From DASSQJ01 sp963772645 (lineage in GTDB: Bacteria; Actinomycetota; Actinomycetes; Actinomycetales; Dermatophilaceae): 64,000 nt of DNA. Where the stretch lies: NCBI GenBank assembly GCA_963772645.1, contig CAVYYD010000011.1, forward strand, positions 434,001 to 498,000, read 5' to 3'. Below the pieces are notes generated by a model that was given only the letters and a program-made list of their open reading frames with translations, did no database searches and had not been told where the DNA came from. The position numbers and the translations under genes were made by a program. Below, piece after piece: positions 32,010 to 40,838 of this stretch; positions within the stretch are counted from its first letter, which is position 1; the number at the start of each line of letters is the position of its first letter.

Positions 32010-32687
32010 TCAGCGGGCCCGGCGGCGGAGGCGCTCGACGTCGATGAGCAGCACGGCTCGAGCCTCGAGCCGGAGCCAGCCGCGGGCGGCGAAGTCGGCC
32101 AGCGCCTTGTTGACCGTCTCGCGGGAGGCGCCGACGAGCTGCGCCAGCTCCTCCTGGGTGAGGTCGTGGGCGACCATCACGCCGTCCTCGACCGGCCGGC
32201 CGAAGCGGCCGGCGAGGTCGAGCAGGGCCTTGGCGACCCGACCCGGGACGTCGGTGAAGACGAGGTCGGCGAGCACGTCGTTGGTGCGGCGCAGCCGCCG
32301 GGCCAGCGCGGCGAGCAGCGTCGCGGCGACGCCGGGGCGCTGGGCGAGGAACTCCTTGAGCTGCTCGTTGCCCATCGACACGACCTGCGTCTCGGCGACG
32401 GCGGTGGCGGTGGCGGTGCGCGGGCCGGGGTCGAAGAGCGAGAGCTCGCCGAACATCTCGCCCGGGCCGAGGATGGCCAGGAGGTTCTCGCGCCCGTCGG
32501 TGCTCGAGCGCCCGAGCTTGATCTTGCCCTCGCCGATGACGTAGAGCCGGTCCCCCTGGTCCCCCTCGTGGAAGAGGACGTCGCCGCGCTCGAGGCGCTG
32601 GGCGTTCATCGTCGCGATGAGGGTCTCGGCCGTCTGCTCGTCGAGGCCCCCGAAGAGCGGGGCCCGTCGCACCACATCGTGATCCAC
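32010..32687 (-). CDS. crp: Crp/Fnr-family cAMP receptor transcription regulator (GlxR/Crp-like)
   Basis: 225 residues from GTG 32687 (VDHDVVRRAPLFGGLDEQTAETLIATM), the usual length of actinobacterial Crp/GlxR. Cyclic-nucleotide domain: RGDVLFHEGDQGDRLYVIGEGKIKLGRSSTDGRENLLAILGPGEMFGELSLFDPGPRTATATA, where FGELSLFD and R-T/S contact cAMP in family members. The helix-turn-helix is DLTQEELAQLVGASRETVNKALADFAARGWLRLE. It is the global regulator equivalent to Rv3676. The -10-like CAGACT with a 7-nt spacer suggests leaderless transcription. Divergent from nth. Confidence 0.94.
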   Translation of the reverse strand: MDHDVVRRAPLFGGLDEQTAETLIATMNAQRLERGDVLFHEGDQGDRLYVIGEGKIKLGRSSTDGRENLLAILGPGEMFGELSLFDPGPRTATATAVAETQVVSMGNEQLKEFLAQRPGVAATLLAALARRLRRTNDVLADLVFTDVPGRVAKALLDLAGRFGRPVEDGVMVAHDLTQEELAQLVGASRETVNKALADFAARGWLRLEARAVLLIDVERLRRRAR

Positions 32688-32694
32688 GTCGCAC

Positions 32695-32700
32695 AGTCTG
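32695..32700 (-). promoter_or_regulatory. -10-like box CAGACT for crp
   Basis: CAGACT on the minus strand, 7 nt before GTG 32687, no ribosome-binding site in between. Same sequence as the MBL box. Confidence 0.45.
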
Positions 32701-32747
32701 CCAGAGCCCCGGACGCGGGCCCCCCAGGCCACGTCGGTGCCCCGCCG

Positions 32748-32753
32748 TAGGCT
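32748..32753 (+). promoter_or_regulatory. -10 box TAGGCT for nth
   Basis: TAGGCT with a 7-nt spacer before GTG 32761. It supports GTG 32761 rather than the GTG at 32737 as the nth start. Confidence 0.6.
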
Positions 32754-32760
32754 GTCGGCC

Positions 32761-33552
32761 GTGCCTGTCCCGCCCTCGTCCACGGTCCGGCGCGCGGCCC
32801 GCGGGCAGGAGTCCCCGCTGGCCCGCACCCGGCGTGCCCGCCGCATCCACCAGGCGCTCGTGGAGCGCTACCCGTACGCCCACTGCGAGCTCGACTTCGA
32901 GACCCCGCTCCAGCTGCTCGTGGCGACCGTCCTGTCGGCGCAGACGACCGACGTCATGGTCAACACCGTCACTCCCACCATCTTCTCGCGCTGGCCGACC
33001 GCCGAGGCGCTCGCGGGTGCGGACCGCGCGGAGATGGAGGCCGTGCTCAGGCCCACCGGGTTCTTCCGGGCCAAGACCACCTCGGTGATCACCCTCGCCC
33101 AGGCGCTCGTCGAGCGGTTCGGCGGCGAGGTGCCGGGCCGGATGCAGGACCTCGTCACCCTGCCGGGAGTCGGCCGGAAGACCGCCAACGTCGTCCTCGG
33201 CAACGCCTTCGGGGTCCCCGGCATCACCGTCGACACCCACGTCGGCCGCCTCGCCCGGCGTTGGGCGTGGACCACCGAGACCGACCCGGTGAAGGTCGAG
33301 GCCGACATCGCGGCGCTCACCCCCAGGCGCGACTGGACGATGCTCAGCCACGTCCTCATCTTCCACGGGCGCCGGACCTGCTTCGCCCGCCGACCGGCCT
33401 GCGGTGCGTGCCCCATCACCCGCTGGTGTCCCGCGTACGGCGAGGGCGAGACCGACCCGGAGAAGGCCCGCACGCTCCTGAAGTTCGAGCTCGCCCCCGG
33501 GGCCGCGCTGCCCGAGCCTCCGCCCGGCCCGCTCCCGGACGAGGCGGACTGA
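32761..33552 (+). CDS. nth: Endonuclease III (DNA glycosylase/AP lyase)
   Basis: 263 residues from GTG 32761. It removes oxidised pyrimidines and cuts the abasic site. Visible parts: LLVATVLSAQTTDVMVNTVTP, the helix-hairpin-helix with catalytic lysine LPGVGRKTANVVLGNAFG, the catalytic aspartate in ITVDTHVGRLARR, and the [4Fe-4S] motif CFARRPACGACPITRWC (C-x6-C-x2-C-x5-C). The acidic/proline tail of ~40 residues after the cluster is longer than in E. coli. Divergent from crp with leaderless-type promoters on both sides, the same arrangement as in mycobacteria. Confidence 0.96.
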   Translation: MPVPPSSTVRRAARGQESPLARTRRARRIHQALVERYPYAHCELDFETPLQLLVATVLSAQTTDVMVNTVTPTIFSRWPTAEALAGADRAEMEAVLRPTGFFRAKTTSVITLAQALVERFGGEVPGRMQDLVTLPGVGRKTANVVLGNAFGVPGITVDTHVGRLARRWAWTTETDPVKVEADIAALTPRRDWTMLSHVLIFHGRRTCFARRPACGACPITRWCPAYGEGETDPEKARTLLKFELAPGAALPEPPPGPLPDEAD

Positions 33553-33556
33553 CCCC

Positions 33557-34303
33557 TCACGCCGTCGCCGGGCCGGCGCCCAGCCGCTCCCGGAGGAAGG
33601 CTGTCACGGCGTCGACCGCCTCCGGGTGCCGGTCCCCGGTCAGCGTGGCGTGGCCCCGGCCGGGCAGCTCCACGGCGGTGAAGGCGTCGCCGAGGACCCG
33701 TCGCAGGGTCTCGAAGCGGGTGCCGGTGGAGCGGTCGGCCCGGTAGCGCACCCCGAGCACCGGGCACCCGGCGGCGGCCCGCCGGGCCACCCGGGCCAGG
33801 TCCTCCGGAGCGAGACCGACGTCGGCGGCGAGCCTCCGGCTGAGCGGCAGCGGCACCGCGGGCTGCGCCAGCACCGGGGCCAGGACGGCCGGCTCCACCA
33901 TGGCCGCCAGGGCGAACCCGCCGGTCACGCACATCCCGACCACCCCGACGCCCGGGCCCCCGCACTCGGCGTGCAGGGTCCGGGCCAGGTGCCGCAGCCA
34001 TCCGGCCAGCGGGGTCGTCGCGCCGGTGGTGAAGAGGGCGAAGTCCCGGGAGACGCAGATCCGGGGGACGACCAGAGCCGCCTCCCCCGGGCGGGGTGGG
34101 CGGTGTGCCGGCCCGAAGAGGTGGGGGAGGGCGACGGTGAGGCCGGAGGCCACGAGCTGCTCGGCGAAGGTGACGACCTCGGGCGTCAGGCCGGGGCTCT
34201 CGTGGAGGACCACCACGCCGGGGCCGGTGCCCTTGCGGTGCACCGCGAGCGTGCGTCCGTCCGCGGTGTGCCGGCCCGCGGTCCACGTCGCCAGGGCGCC
34301 CAT
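33557..34303 (-). CDS. Dienelactone hydrolase family protein
   Basis: 248 residues. Alpha/beta hydrolase of the DLH type: GPGVVVLHESPGLTPEVVTFAEQLVASGLTVALPHLFG at the N-terminus, the nucleophile elbow VVGMCVTGGFALAAMV with a cysteine nucleophile as in dienelactone hydrolases, VLGVRYRADRSTGTRFETLRRVLG with the acid region, and ELPGRGHATLTGDRHPEAVDAVTAFLRERL with the histidine. A TAGGGT box 6 nt upstream of ATG 34303 suggests leaderless transcription. Tail-to-tail with nth. Confidence 0.88.
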   Translation of the reverse strand: MGALATWTAGRHTADGRTLAVHRKGTGPGVVVLHESPGLTPEVVTFAEQLVASGLTVALPHLFGPAHRPPRPGEAALVVPRICVSRDFALFTTGATTPLAGWLRHLARTLHAECGGPGVGVVGMCVTGGFALAAMVEPAVLAPVLAQPAVPLPLSRRLAADVGLAPEDLARVARRAAAGCPVLGVRYRADRSTGTRFETLRRVLGDAFTAVELPGRGHATLTGDRHPEAVDAVTAFLRERLGAGPATA

Positions 34304-34309
34304 GTCCTG

Positions 34310-34315
34310 ACCCTA
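34310..34315 (-). promoter_or_regulatory. -10 box TAGGGT for the DLH gene
   Basis: TAGGGT on the minus strand with a 6-nt spacer to ATG 34303; no ribosome-binding site. Confidence 0.55.
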
Positions 34316-34369
34316 GGCGCGGCGCCCGTACCGTGGGACCCGAAGACCCGACCACCCGGAGGTGCCACC

Positions 34370-34582
34370 GTGGGCCGCGACCTCGGACCGCTGCTCGTCG
34401 GCCTCGGCGTGCTGCTCACCGTCGTCGGCGTGCTCGCGTGGGCCGGCGGGCTGTCGTGGTTCGGCCACCTGCCGGGCGACATCCGGGTCGAGCGTCCGGG
34501 GCTGCGGATCTACGTCCCGCTCGCCACGATGCTGCTCGTCTCGGTCGTCGTCTCGCTCCTCCTCTGGCTCTTCCGCCGCTGA
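34370..34582 (+). CDS. DUF2905 family small membrane protein
   Basis: 70 residues from GTG 34370 with GGAGGT 6 nt upstream. Two membrane helices: LGPLLVGLGVLLTVVGVLAWAGG and IYVPLATMLLVSVVVSLLLWLF, joined by LSWFGHLPGDIRVERPGLR, the family hallmark (GxLPGDIxxxR). Widespread, function unknown. Divergent from the DLH gene. Confidence 0.9.
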   Translation: MGRDLGPLLVGLGVLLTVVGVLAWAGGLSWFGHLPGDIRVERPGLRIYVPLATMLLVSVVVSLLLWLFRR

Positions 34583-34677
34583 CCGCCCCGCTGCGGTCGG
34601 TTCCGCCCCAACCGGCGCCCGGCGCCCGGACCTCGGGACGTTCGCCCGCCCCGCCTCCGGTCCACAACCGCGTTGCC

Positions 34678-34683
34678 TACGAT
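34678..34683 (+). promoter_or_regulatory. -10 box TACGAT upstream of the nudL-marP operon
   Basis: TACGAT with a 7-nt spacer to ATG 34691, which opens a 30-codon ORF leading into the Nudix gene. Likely start of the nudL-marP transcript. Confidence 0.5.
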
Positions 34684-34690
34684 GACCCGC

Positions 34691-34783
34691 ATGCACCCGG
34701 CCGTCCCGCTCCGCCGCGGCGTGCCCGGTCGGGCTCGCCACGGCTCGAGGCCTGACGCCCACCGCCCGGGCGGCCACCGGTGA
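34691..34783 (+). CDS. Possible 30-codon leader ORF before the Nudix gene
   Basis: ATG 34691 follows a TACGAT -10-like box by 7 nt. The 30-residue basic peptide (MHPAVPLRRGVPGRARHGSR then PDAHRPGGHR) ends with TGA overlapping the Nudix GTG by 4 nt. It may be a leaderless translated leader that couples to the Nudix gene, which otherwise has no clear ribosome-binding site. No family known; it may also be chance. Confidence 0.3.
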   Translation: MHPAVPLRRGVPGRARHGSRPDAHRPGGHR

Positions 34784-35460
34784 GCGCTCCGCGGCCCGAG
34801 TGGCTGCACCGGCTCGCCGAGCGCGACGACGTCCACAGCCACGAGTGGTTCACCGCGTACGCACCCCCGGACGACGGGGGGAGGGAGTCGGCGGTCCTCA
34901 TCCTCTTCGGCCCCGACCCGGTCGGCGGCGAGGACGTCGTCCTCACCGAGCGCGCGCACACGCTGCGCTCCCACCCAGGGCAGGTGTCCTTCCCCGGGGG
35001 GGCGCTCGACCCCGAGGACGACGGGCCGGTCGCCGCCGCGCTCCGGGAGGCCGAGGAGGAGGTCGGCCTCGACCCGGCCGGCGTCGAGGTGCTCGCCACC
35101 TTCCCCCCGCTCTTCCTCGCCCCGAGCCGCAACGCGGTGACCCCGGTCATCGCCTGGTGGCCCGAGCCGGTCCCGGTCGGGGTCGTCGACCGGCGGGAGG
35201 TCGAGCGGGTGGTCCGGGTGCCGGTCGAGGACCTGCTCGACCCCGCGCACCGGTTCACCGCCGTCTTCGGCCCCTACCGCGGACCCGCCTTCGACGTCGG
35301 CGGCCTCTTCGTCTGGGGCTTCACCGCGATGCTGCTGGCGAGCGTCCTCGACCTTGCCGGGCTGACCCGTCCGTGGGACGACTCGCGCGAGCGCGAGCTG
35401 CCGGCCCGGGTGCGCTCACCGTGGATGCGCGCCCTCGAGGGCGAGGAGGACCCGAGGTGA
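34780..35460 (+). CDS. CoA-pyrophosphatase-type Nudix hydrolase (NudL-like)
   Basis: 226 residues from GTG 34780. The motif VLTERAHTLRSHPGQVSFPGGALDPEDDGPVAAALREAEEEVGLD joins the UPF0035/CoA signature (LR.H.GQ..FPGG) with the Nudix box (REAEEEVG), which marks hydrolases that cleave CoA and its esters. NAVTPVIAWWPEP and VFVWGFTAMLLASVLDLAG continue the fold. GTGA overlap with marP means co-translation; in mycobacteria the same Nudix-MarP pair exists (Rv3672c-Rv3671c). Confidence 0.92.
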   Translation: MSAPRPEWLHRLAERDDVHSHEWFTAYAPPDDGGRESAVLILFGPDPVGGEDVVLTERAHTLRSHPGQVSFPGGALDPEDDGPVAAALREAEEEVGLDPAGVEVLATFPPLFLAPSRNAVTPVIAWWPEPVPVGVVDRREVERVVRVPVEDLLDPAHRFTAVFGPYRGPAFDVGGLFVWGFTAMLLASVLDLAGLTRPWDDSRERELPARVRSPWMRALEGEEDPR

Positions 35461-36665
35461 GCGGACCGGTGCTCCTCGACCTCGTCCTGCTCCTCCTCCT
35501 GCTCCTCTACGCGTGGAGCGGCTGGCGGCAGGGCTTCGTCTCGGCGGTCTTCGGGCTGGTCGGGCTGCTCACAGGGGCCTTCATCGCGCTCCGGTTCGTC
35601 CCGACGCTGCTCACCGACCACCTCGGGGTCGACACCGGGACGACGATCGGGGTCATCCTCCTCGTCGGCCTCGTCCTGGCCCTGGCGAGCCTCGGCCAGG
35701 GCCTGATGCTCGTCCTGGCCTCACGGCTGCGGGACCGGGTCCGCGCGCCGGTCGCCCGGGTGCTGGACTCGGCCGTGGGGATGGTGGCCGTCTTCGTCGC
35801 CTCGGTCCTCGTCATCTGGGTCGTCGCGGGGGCGGTGCGCACGTCCGGGCCGCAGCCGCTGCGCCAGCTCGTCGGCCGCAGCTCGGTCGTCACCGCCATC
35901 GACCAGCTGATGCCGCCGGCCGCGACGCGTGCCGTGGACCAGCTGACCCAGGCTCTCGACCGCGAGGGCTTCCCCCGTGTCTTCGAGGGCATCGGCCCGG
36001 AGCCGATCTCCTCCATCGCCGCCCCGGATCCCTCGGTCACCGCGTCCCCGGCGATCCGGACCGCGCTCAGGTCGGTCATCCACGTCCGGGCCGACGCCAC
36101 CGAGTGCGGTCAGGTACAGGTCGGCAGCGGCTGGGTCGTCACCCCCAACTACGTCGTCACCAACGCCCACGTCGTCGCCGGGGCGTCCCGGGTGACGGTG
36201 CGCGTCGACGACACCGGTCCGGTGCTGCCGGCCGTCGTCGTCGCCTTCGACCCCTCCCGCGACGTCGCCGTCCTCGCGGTCCGCGACCTCGGCGCGCCCG
36301 GTCTGCCCCAGGGAGACCGGCTGAAGGCCGGCGACGGGGCGGTGGTGGCCGGCTTCCCGGGCGACCGGGGTCTGTACGTCGGCGCCGCCCGGGTCCGTGG
36401 CGTCCTCACCGCCACCGGCGCCGACATCTACGGCCGCCCCGGCGCCGAGCGGGAGATCTACTCACTGCGCGCCGACATCCGCAAGGGCGCCTCCGGAGGG
36501 CCGGTCCTCGACCCGAGGGGGCAGGTCGTCGGGATGGTGTTCGCGACCTCGCTCGACGACCCTCAGACGGGATACGCGCTCACCCTGCAGGAGGTGCTGC
36601 CGGTGGTCGAGCAGGGGATGGCGAGCAGTCGGGCCGTCTCGACCCGGACCTGCACCGCCGGCTGA
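35457..36665 (+). CDS. marP: MarP-family membrane serine protease (CvpA-like membrane domain plus trypsin-like domain)
   Basis: 402 residues from GTG 35457. Four membrane helices in residues 1-125 (CvpA/colicin V production-like, LLDLVLLLLLLLYAWSGWRQGFVSAVFGLVGLLTGAFIAL) are followed by an extracytoplasmic chymotrypsin-fold protease: TNAHVVAG with His238, RDVAVLAV with Asp269 and KGASGGPV with Ser346. Two cysteines, C217 (ECGQVQVGSGW) and C399 in the C-terminal RTCTAG, match the regulatory disulfide of M. tuberculosis MarP, which protects against acid and oxidative stress. The gene is translationally coupled to the Nudix gene. Confidence 0.95.
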   Translation: MSGPVLLDLVLLLLLLLYAWSGWRQGFVSAVFGLVGLLTGAFIALRFVPTLLTDHLGVDTGTTIGVILLVGLVLALASLGQGLMLVLASRLRDRVRAPVARVLDSAVGMVAVFVASVLVIWVVAGAVRTSGPQPLRQLVGRSSVVTAIDQLMPPAATRAVDQLTQALDREGFPRVFEGIGPEPISSIAAPDPSVTASPAIRTALRSVIHVRADATECGQVQVGSGWVVTPNYVVTNAHVVAGASRVTVRVDDTGPVLPAVVVAFDPSRDVAVLAVRDLGAPGLPQGDRLKAGDGAVVAGFPGDRGLYVGAARVRGVLTATGADIYGRPGAEREIYSLRADIRKGASGGPVLDPRGQVVGMVFATSLDDPQTGYALTLQEVLPVVEQGMASSRAVSTRTCTAG

Positions 36666-36668
36666 GGC

Positions 36669-37106
36669 TCAGGCGCTGGTCTCCACGGTGCCCGTCCCGT
36701 TCGCGGGTGCCGGTGGAGTGGGCTCCTCGTGCTTGAGGACCGCCAGGGTGCGCTTGCCCTGGTCGATGGCCCGCTCGGGAGCCGGCTTCGCCTTCTGGAG
36801 GGCGTTGCGGCCCAGCAGGGCGAGGGCCCCGGCGACGAGGAAGAGGACGGCGGTGACGATGGCGTAGCCGGCCCAGACCGGCAGCCACACGGCGAGCAGC
36901 CGGGCCAGGGTGTGGAGCAGGAAGACCAGCCCGAAGAGGGCCAGGAAACCGGCGCCGGCGAGCAGCCCCGCGCCCTTGCCCATGACCTTGGCCCCGGAGG
37001 TGATCTCCGCCTTGGCGAGGTCGATCTCGCCACGGACGATCCCCTGGAGGTCGTGCGTCGCGTCGGCCACGAGCTGGCCGATGGTGCGCTCCGTCCCGTG
37101 TGCCAT
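36669..37106 (-). CDS. Phage-holin-family (superfamily III holin-X-like) membrane protein
   Basis: 145 residues. N-terminal amphipathic part TIGQLVADATHDLQGIVRGEIDLAKAEITSGAKVMGKGAGLLAG, then two helices (GFLALFGLVFLLHTLARLL, WAGYAIVTAVLFLVAGALALLGRNALQKAK), and a tail with PERAIDQGKRTLAVLKHEEP. This is the pattern of the 'putative actinobacterial holin-X' family; despite the name it is a chromosomal membrane protein found in most actinobacteria and no lysis cassette is present. Convergent with marP, stops 3 nt apart. Confidence 0.9.
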   Translation of the reverse strand: MAHGTERTIGQLVADATHDLQGIVRGEIDLAKAEITSGAKVMGKGAGLLAGAGFLALFGLVFLLHTLARLLAVWLPVWAGYAIVTAVLFLVAGALALLGRNALQKAKPAPERAIDQGKRTLAVLKHEEPTPPAPANGTGTVETSA

Positions 37107-37160
37107 GCTCCACCTTCGTCGGTCTCGGGGCGGCCCGTGATCCGGGCCCTCGCCCCGACC

Positions 37161-38558
37161 TTACCGAGTGGCCGCCTCCCCGGGGCCGGCTGCGTCGCGC
37201 TCGTGACCTGCGTCCGCCTCGTCGAGCCCGAGCGCGGCGTGCTCCTTCGCCCGGATCCGCCGGTAGGTGGCGTTGCGCATCCGCAGGACCACGGCCGCCA
37301 GGGCGGCGGCGAGGAGGGAACCGGCGAGGACCGCGAGCTTGACGTGGTCGTCGCGCTCCGAGCCCATCCCGAACGCGAGCTCGCCGACGAGCAGCGAGAC
37401 GGTGAACCCGACGCCGGTGAGCATCGCCAGGCCGGCGACGTCCGCCCAGGCGAGGTCGTCGTCGAGGCGGGCCCGGGTGAAGCGGGCCACCCCCCAGGTC
37501 GAGCCGAGGACCCCGACGAACTTGCCGACGACCAGCCCGGCGACGATGCCGATGGCCACCGGGTCGGCCAGCGCGGCCCCGACGCCGCCGCCGACGACGG
37601 TGACCCCGGCGGCGAAGAACGCGAAGACCGGCACCGCGAACCCTGCCGAGAGCGGTCGCATCAGGTGCTCGAAACGGTGCGCGACGTCGGTCTCCGGGGC
37701 CAGGGTGCTGTGCGCGGAGGGCCGTCGCATGCGCGGCTTGACCGGCACGACGAGCCCGAGGAGCACCCCGGCCACGGTGGCGTGCACTCCTGAGGCGTGC
37801 TCCAGCGACCACGTGACCAGGGCCAGGGGGACGAGCAGCCACCAGTGGGTGATGCGGCGCTGGACCAGGACCGCGAAGGCCGCCAGCGAGACGAGCGCGA
37901 GGAGGAACGGGACGACGTGCACCTCCTCGGTGTAGAAGATCGCGATGATGGTGATCGCGATGAGGTCGTCGACGACCGCGAGGGTGAGGAGGAACGAGCG
38001 CAGCGCCGTCGGCAGGTGGGACCCGATGACGGCGAGCACGGCGAGCGCGAACGCGATGTCGGTGGCGGTGGGGATCGCCCAGCCGCGGACCGCCTCGCCG
38101 CCCTCACCGAGGCCGAGGACGGTGACGGCGTAGACGACGGCCGGGAGGATGACGCCGCCGATCGCGGCGACGACCGGCACCGCCGCCTTGGCCGGGCTGC
38201 GCAGCTCACCGACGAGGAACTCGCGCTTGAGCTCGAGCCCGGCGACGAAGAAGAAGATGGCGAGCAGGCCGTCGGCGGCCCAGTCGCCGAGGGTCAGCCT
38301 CAGGTGCAGGGCCTGCGGCCCGACCTCGGCGTCGCGCAGCGAGAGGTACCAGTCCTTGGCCGGGCTGTTCGCGAGCACGATGGCGGCGACGGCGGCCGCG
38401 AGGAGCAGGGCGCCGCCGATCGTCTCGGTGCGCAGTGCGTCCGCGACGAACTGGGTCTCCGACCACGGCGGCCGGCGGAACAGGCGTTGGCGGCCACCGT
38501 CCGCCGGGGCGTGATCCTCCGGGCCGGGGGCCGGGGACGGGGTCTGGGCCGGGGTCAC
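37161..38558 (-). CDS. nhaA: Na+/H+ antiporter NhaA
   Basis: 465 residues from GTG 38558, with CCAGGAG upstream, which decides this over an upstream start. Twelve membrane helices; it exports Na+ in exchange for H+. Motifs: FFFVAGLELKREFLVGEL, PTATDIAFALAVLAVIGSHLP, and LAVVDDLIAITIIAIFYTEE, where the aspartate pair binds the ion. WADVAGLAMLTGVGFTVSLLVGELAF is the C-terminal signature. Extra ~45 N-terminal residues are P-rich and cytoplasmic, and the C-terminal tail is charged. Confidence 0.95.
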   Translation of the reverse strand: MTPAQTPSPAPGPEDHAPADGGRQRLFRRPPWSETQFVADALRTETIGGALLLAAAVAAIVLANSPAKDWYLSLRDAEVGPQALHLRLTLGDWAADGLLAIFFFVAGLELKREFLVGELRSPAKAAVPVVAAIGGVILPAVVYAVTVLGLGEGGEAVRGWAIPTATDIAFALAVLAVIGSHLPTALRSFLLTLAVVDDLIAITIIAIFYTEEVHVVPFLLALVSLAAFAVLVQRRITHWWLLVPLALVTWSLEHASGVHATVAGVLLGLVVPVKPRMRRPSAHSTLAPETDVAHRFEHLMRPLSAGFAVPVFAFFAAGVTVVGGGVGAALADPVAIGIVAGLVVGKFVGVLGSTWGVARFTRARLDDDLAWADVAGLAMLTGVGFTVSLLVGELAFGMGSERDDHVKLAVLAGSLLAAALAAVVLRMRNATYRRIRAKEHAALGLDEADAGHERDAAGPGEAATR

Positions 38559-38647
38559 GGCGGCTCCTGGGGTGGGGTGGTCGCGGTCCCCGGGCACGCC
38601 CGAGGGGGTTGCCGACCAGACTTCCCGGCGCTCCGAGAGCCAGCCTA

Positions 38648-38688
38648 CCGGCGGTGGGGGGCGGGCTCTGCCCACCCCCCACCGCCGG
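38648..38688 (-). terminator. Terminator hairpin downstream of acsA
   Basis: CCGGCGGTGGGGGG (38648-38661) pairs perfectly with 38675-38688 around a 13-nt loop, 7 nt past the acsA stop. Very stable 14-bp stem, no T-tract, as is common in high-GC actinobacteria. Confidence 0.8.
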
Positions 38689-38694
38689 TTCGGC

Positions 38695-40686
<1,992 letters not shown>

Positions 40687-40766
40687 TGCCGGGTCCTCCT
40701 CGTCGTCGAGTCACTCCCGTCCAGCCAACCCGACGACACGGCATCCGGCAACTGCCTGACCCGGCA

Positions 40767-40785
40767 GAGCCCGCCGGGCGGGCTC
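40767..40785 (-). repeat. Perfect 9-bp palindrome near the acsA promoter
   Basis: GAGCCCGCC-G-GGCGGGCTC between the CWB2 gene terminator and the acsA start. It may extend transcription termination of the upstream gene or act as a regulatory site. Confidence 0.45.
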
Positions 40786-40797
40786 TCACTGCGCCGA

Positions 40798-40832
40798 GCG
40801 GTGGCCGGCTCTCTGTGCCCACCGGCCACCGC
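40798..40832 (-). terminator. Terminator hairpin downstream of the CWB2-repeat gene
   Basis: GCGGTGGCCGG (40798-40808) pairs perfectly with CCGGCCACCGC (40822-40832), loop 13 nt, directly after the stop at 40839 on the minus strand. Confidence 0.75.
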
Positions 40833-40838
40833 CGGGCG

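Noticed and set aside
36669..37106. Lysis cassette suggested by the holin-type protein
   Set aside because: The family is a chromosomal actinobacterial membrane protein and no endolysin is adjacent.
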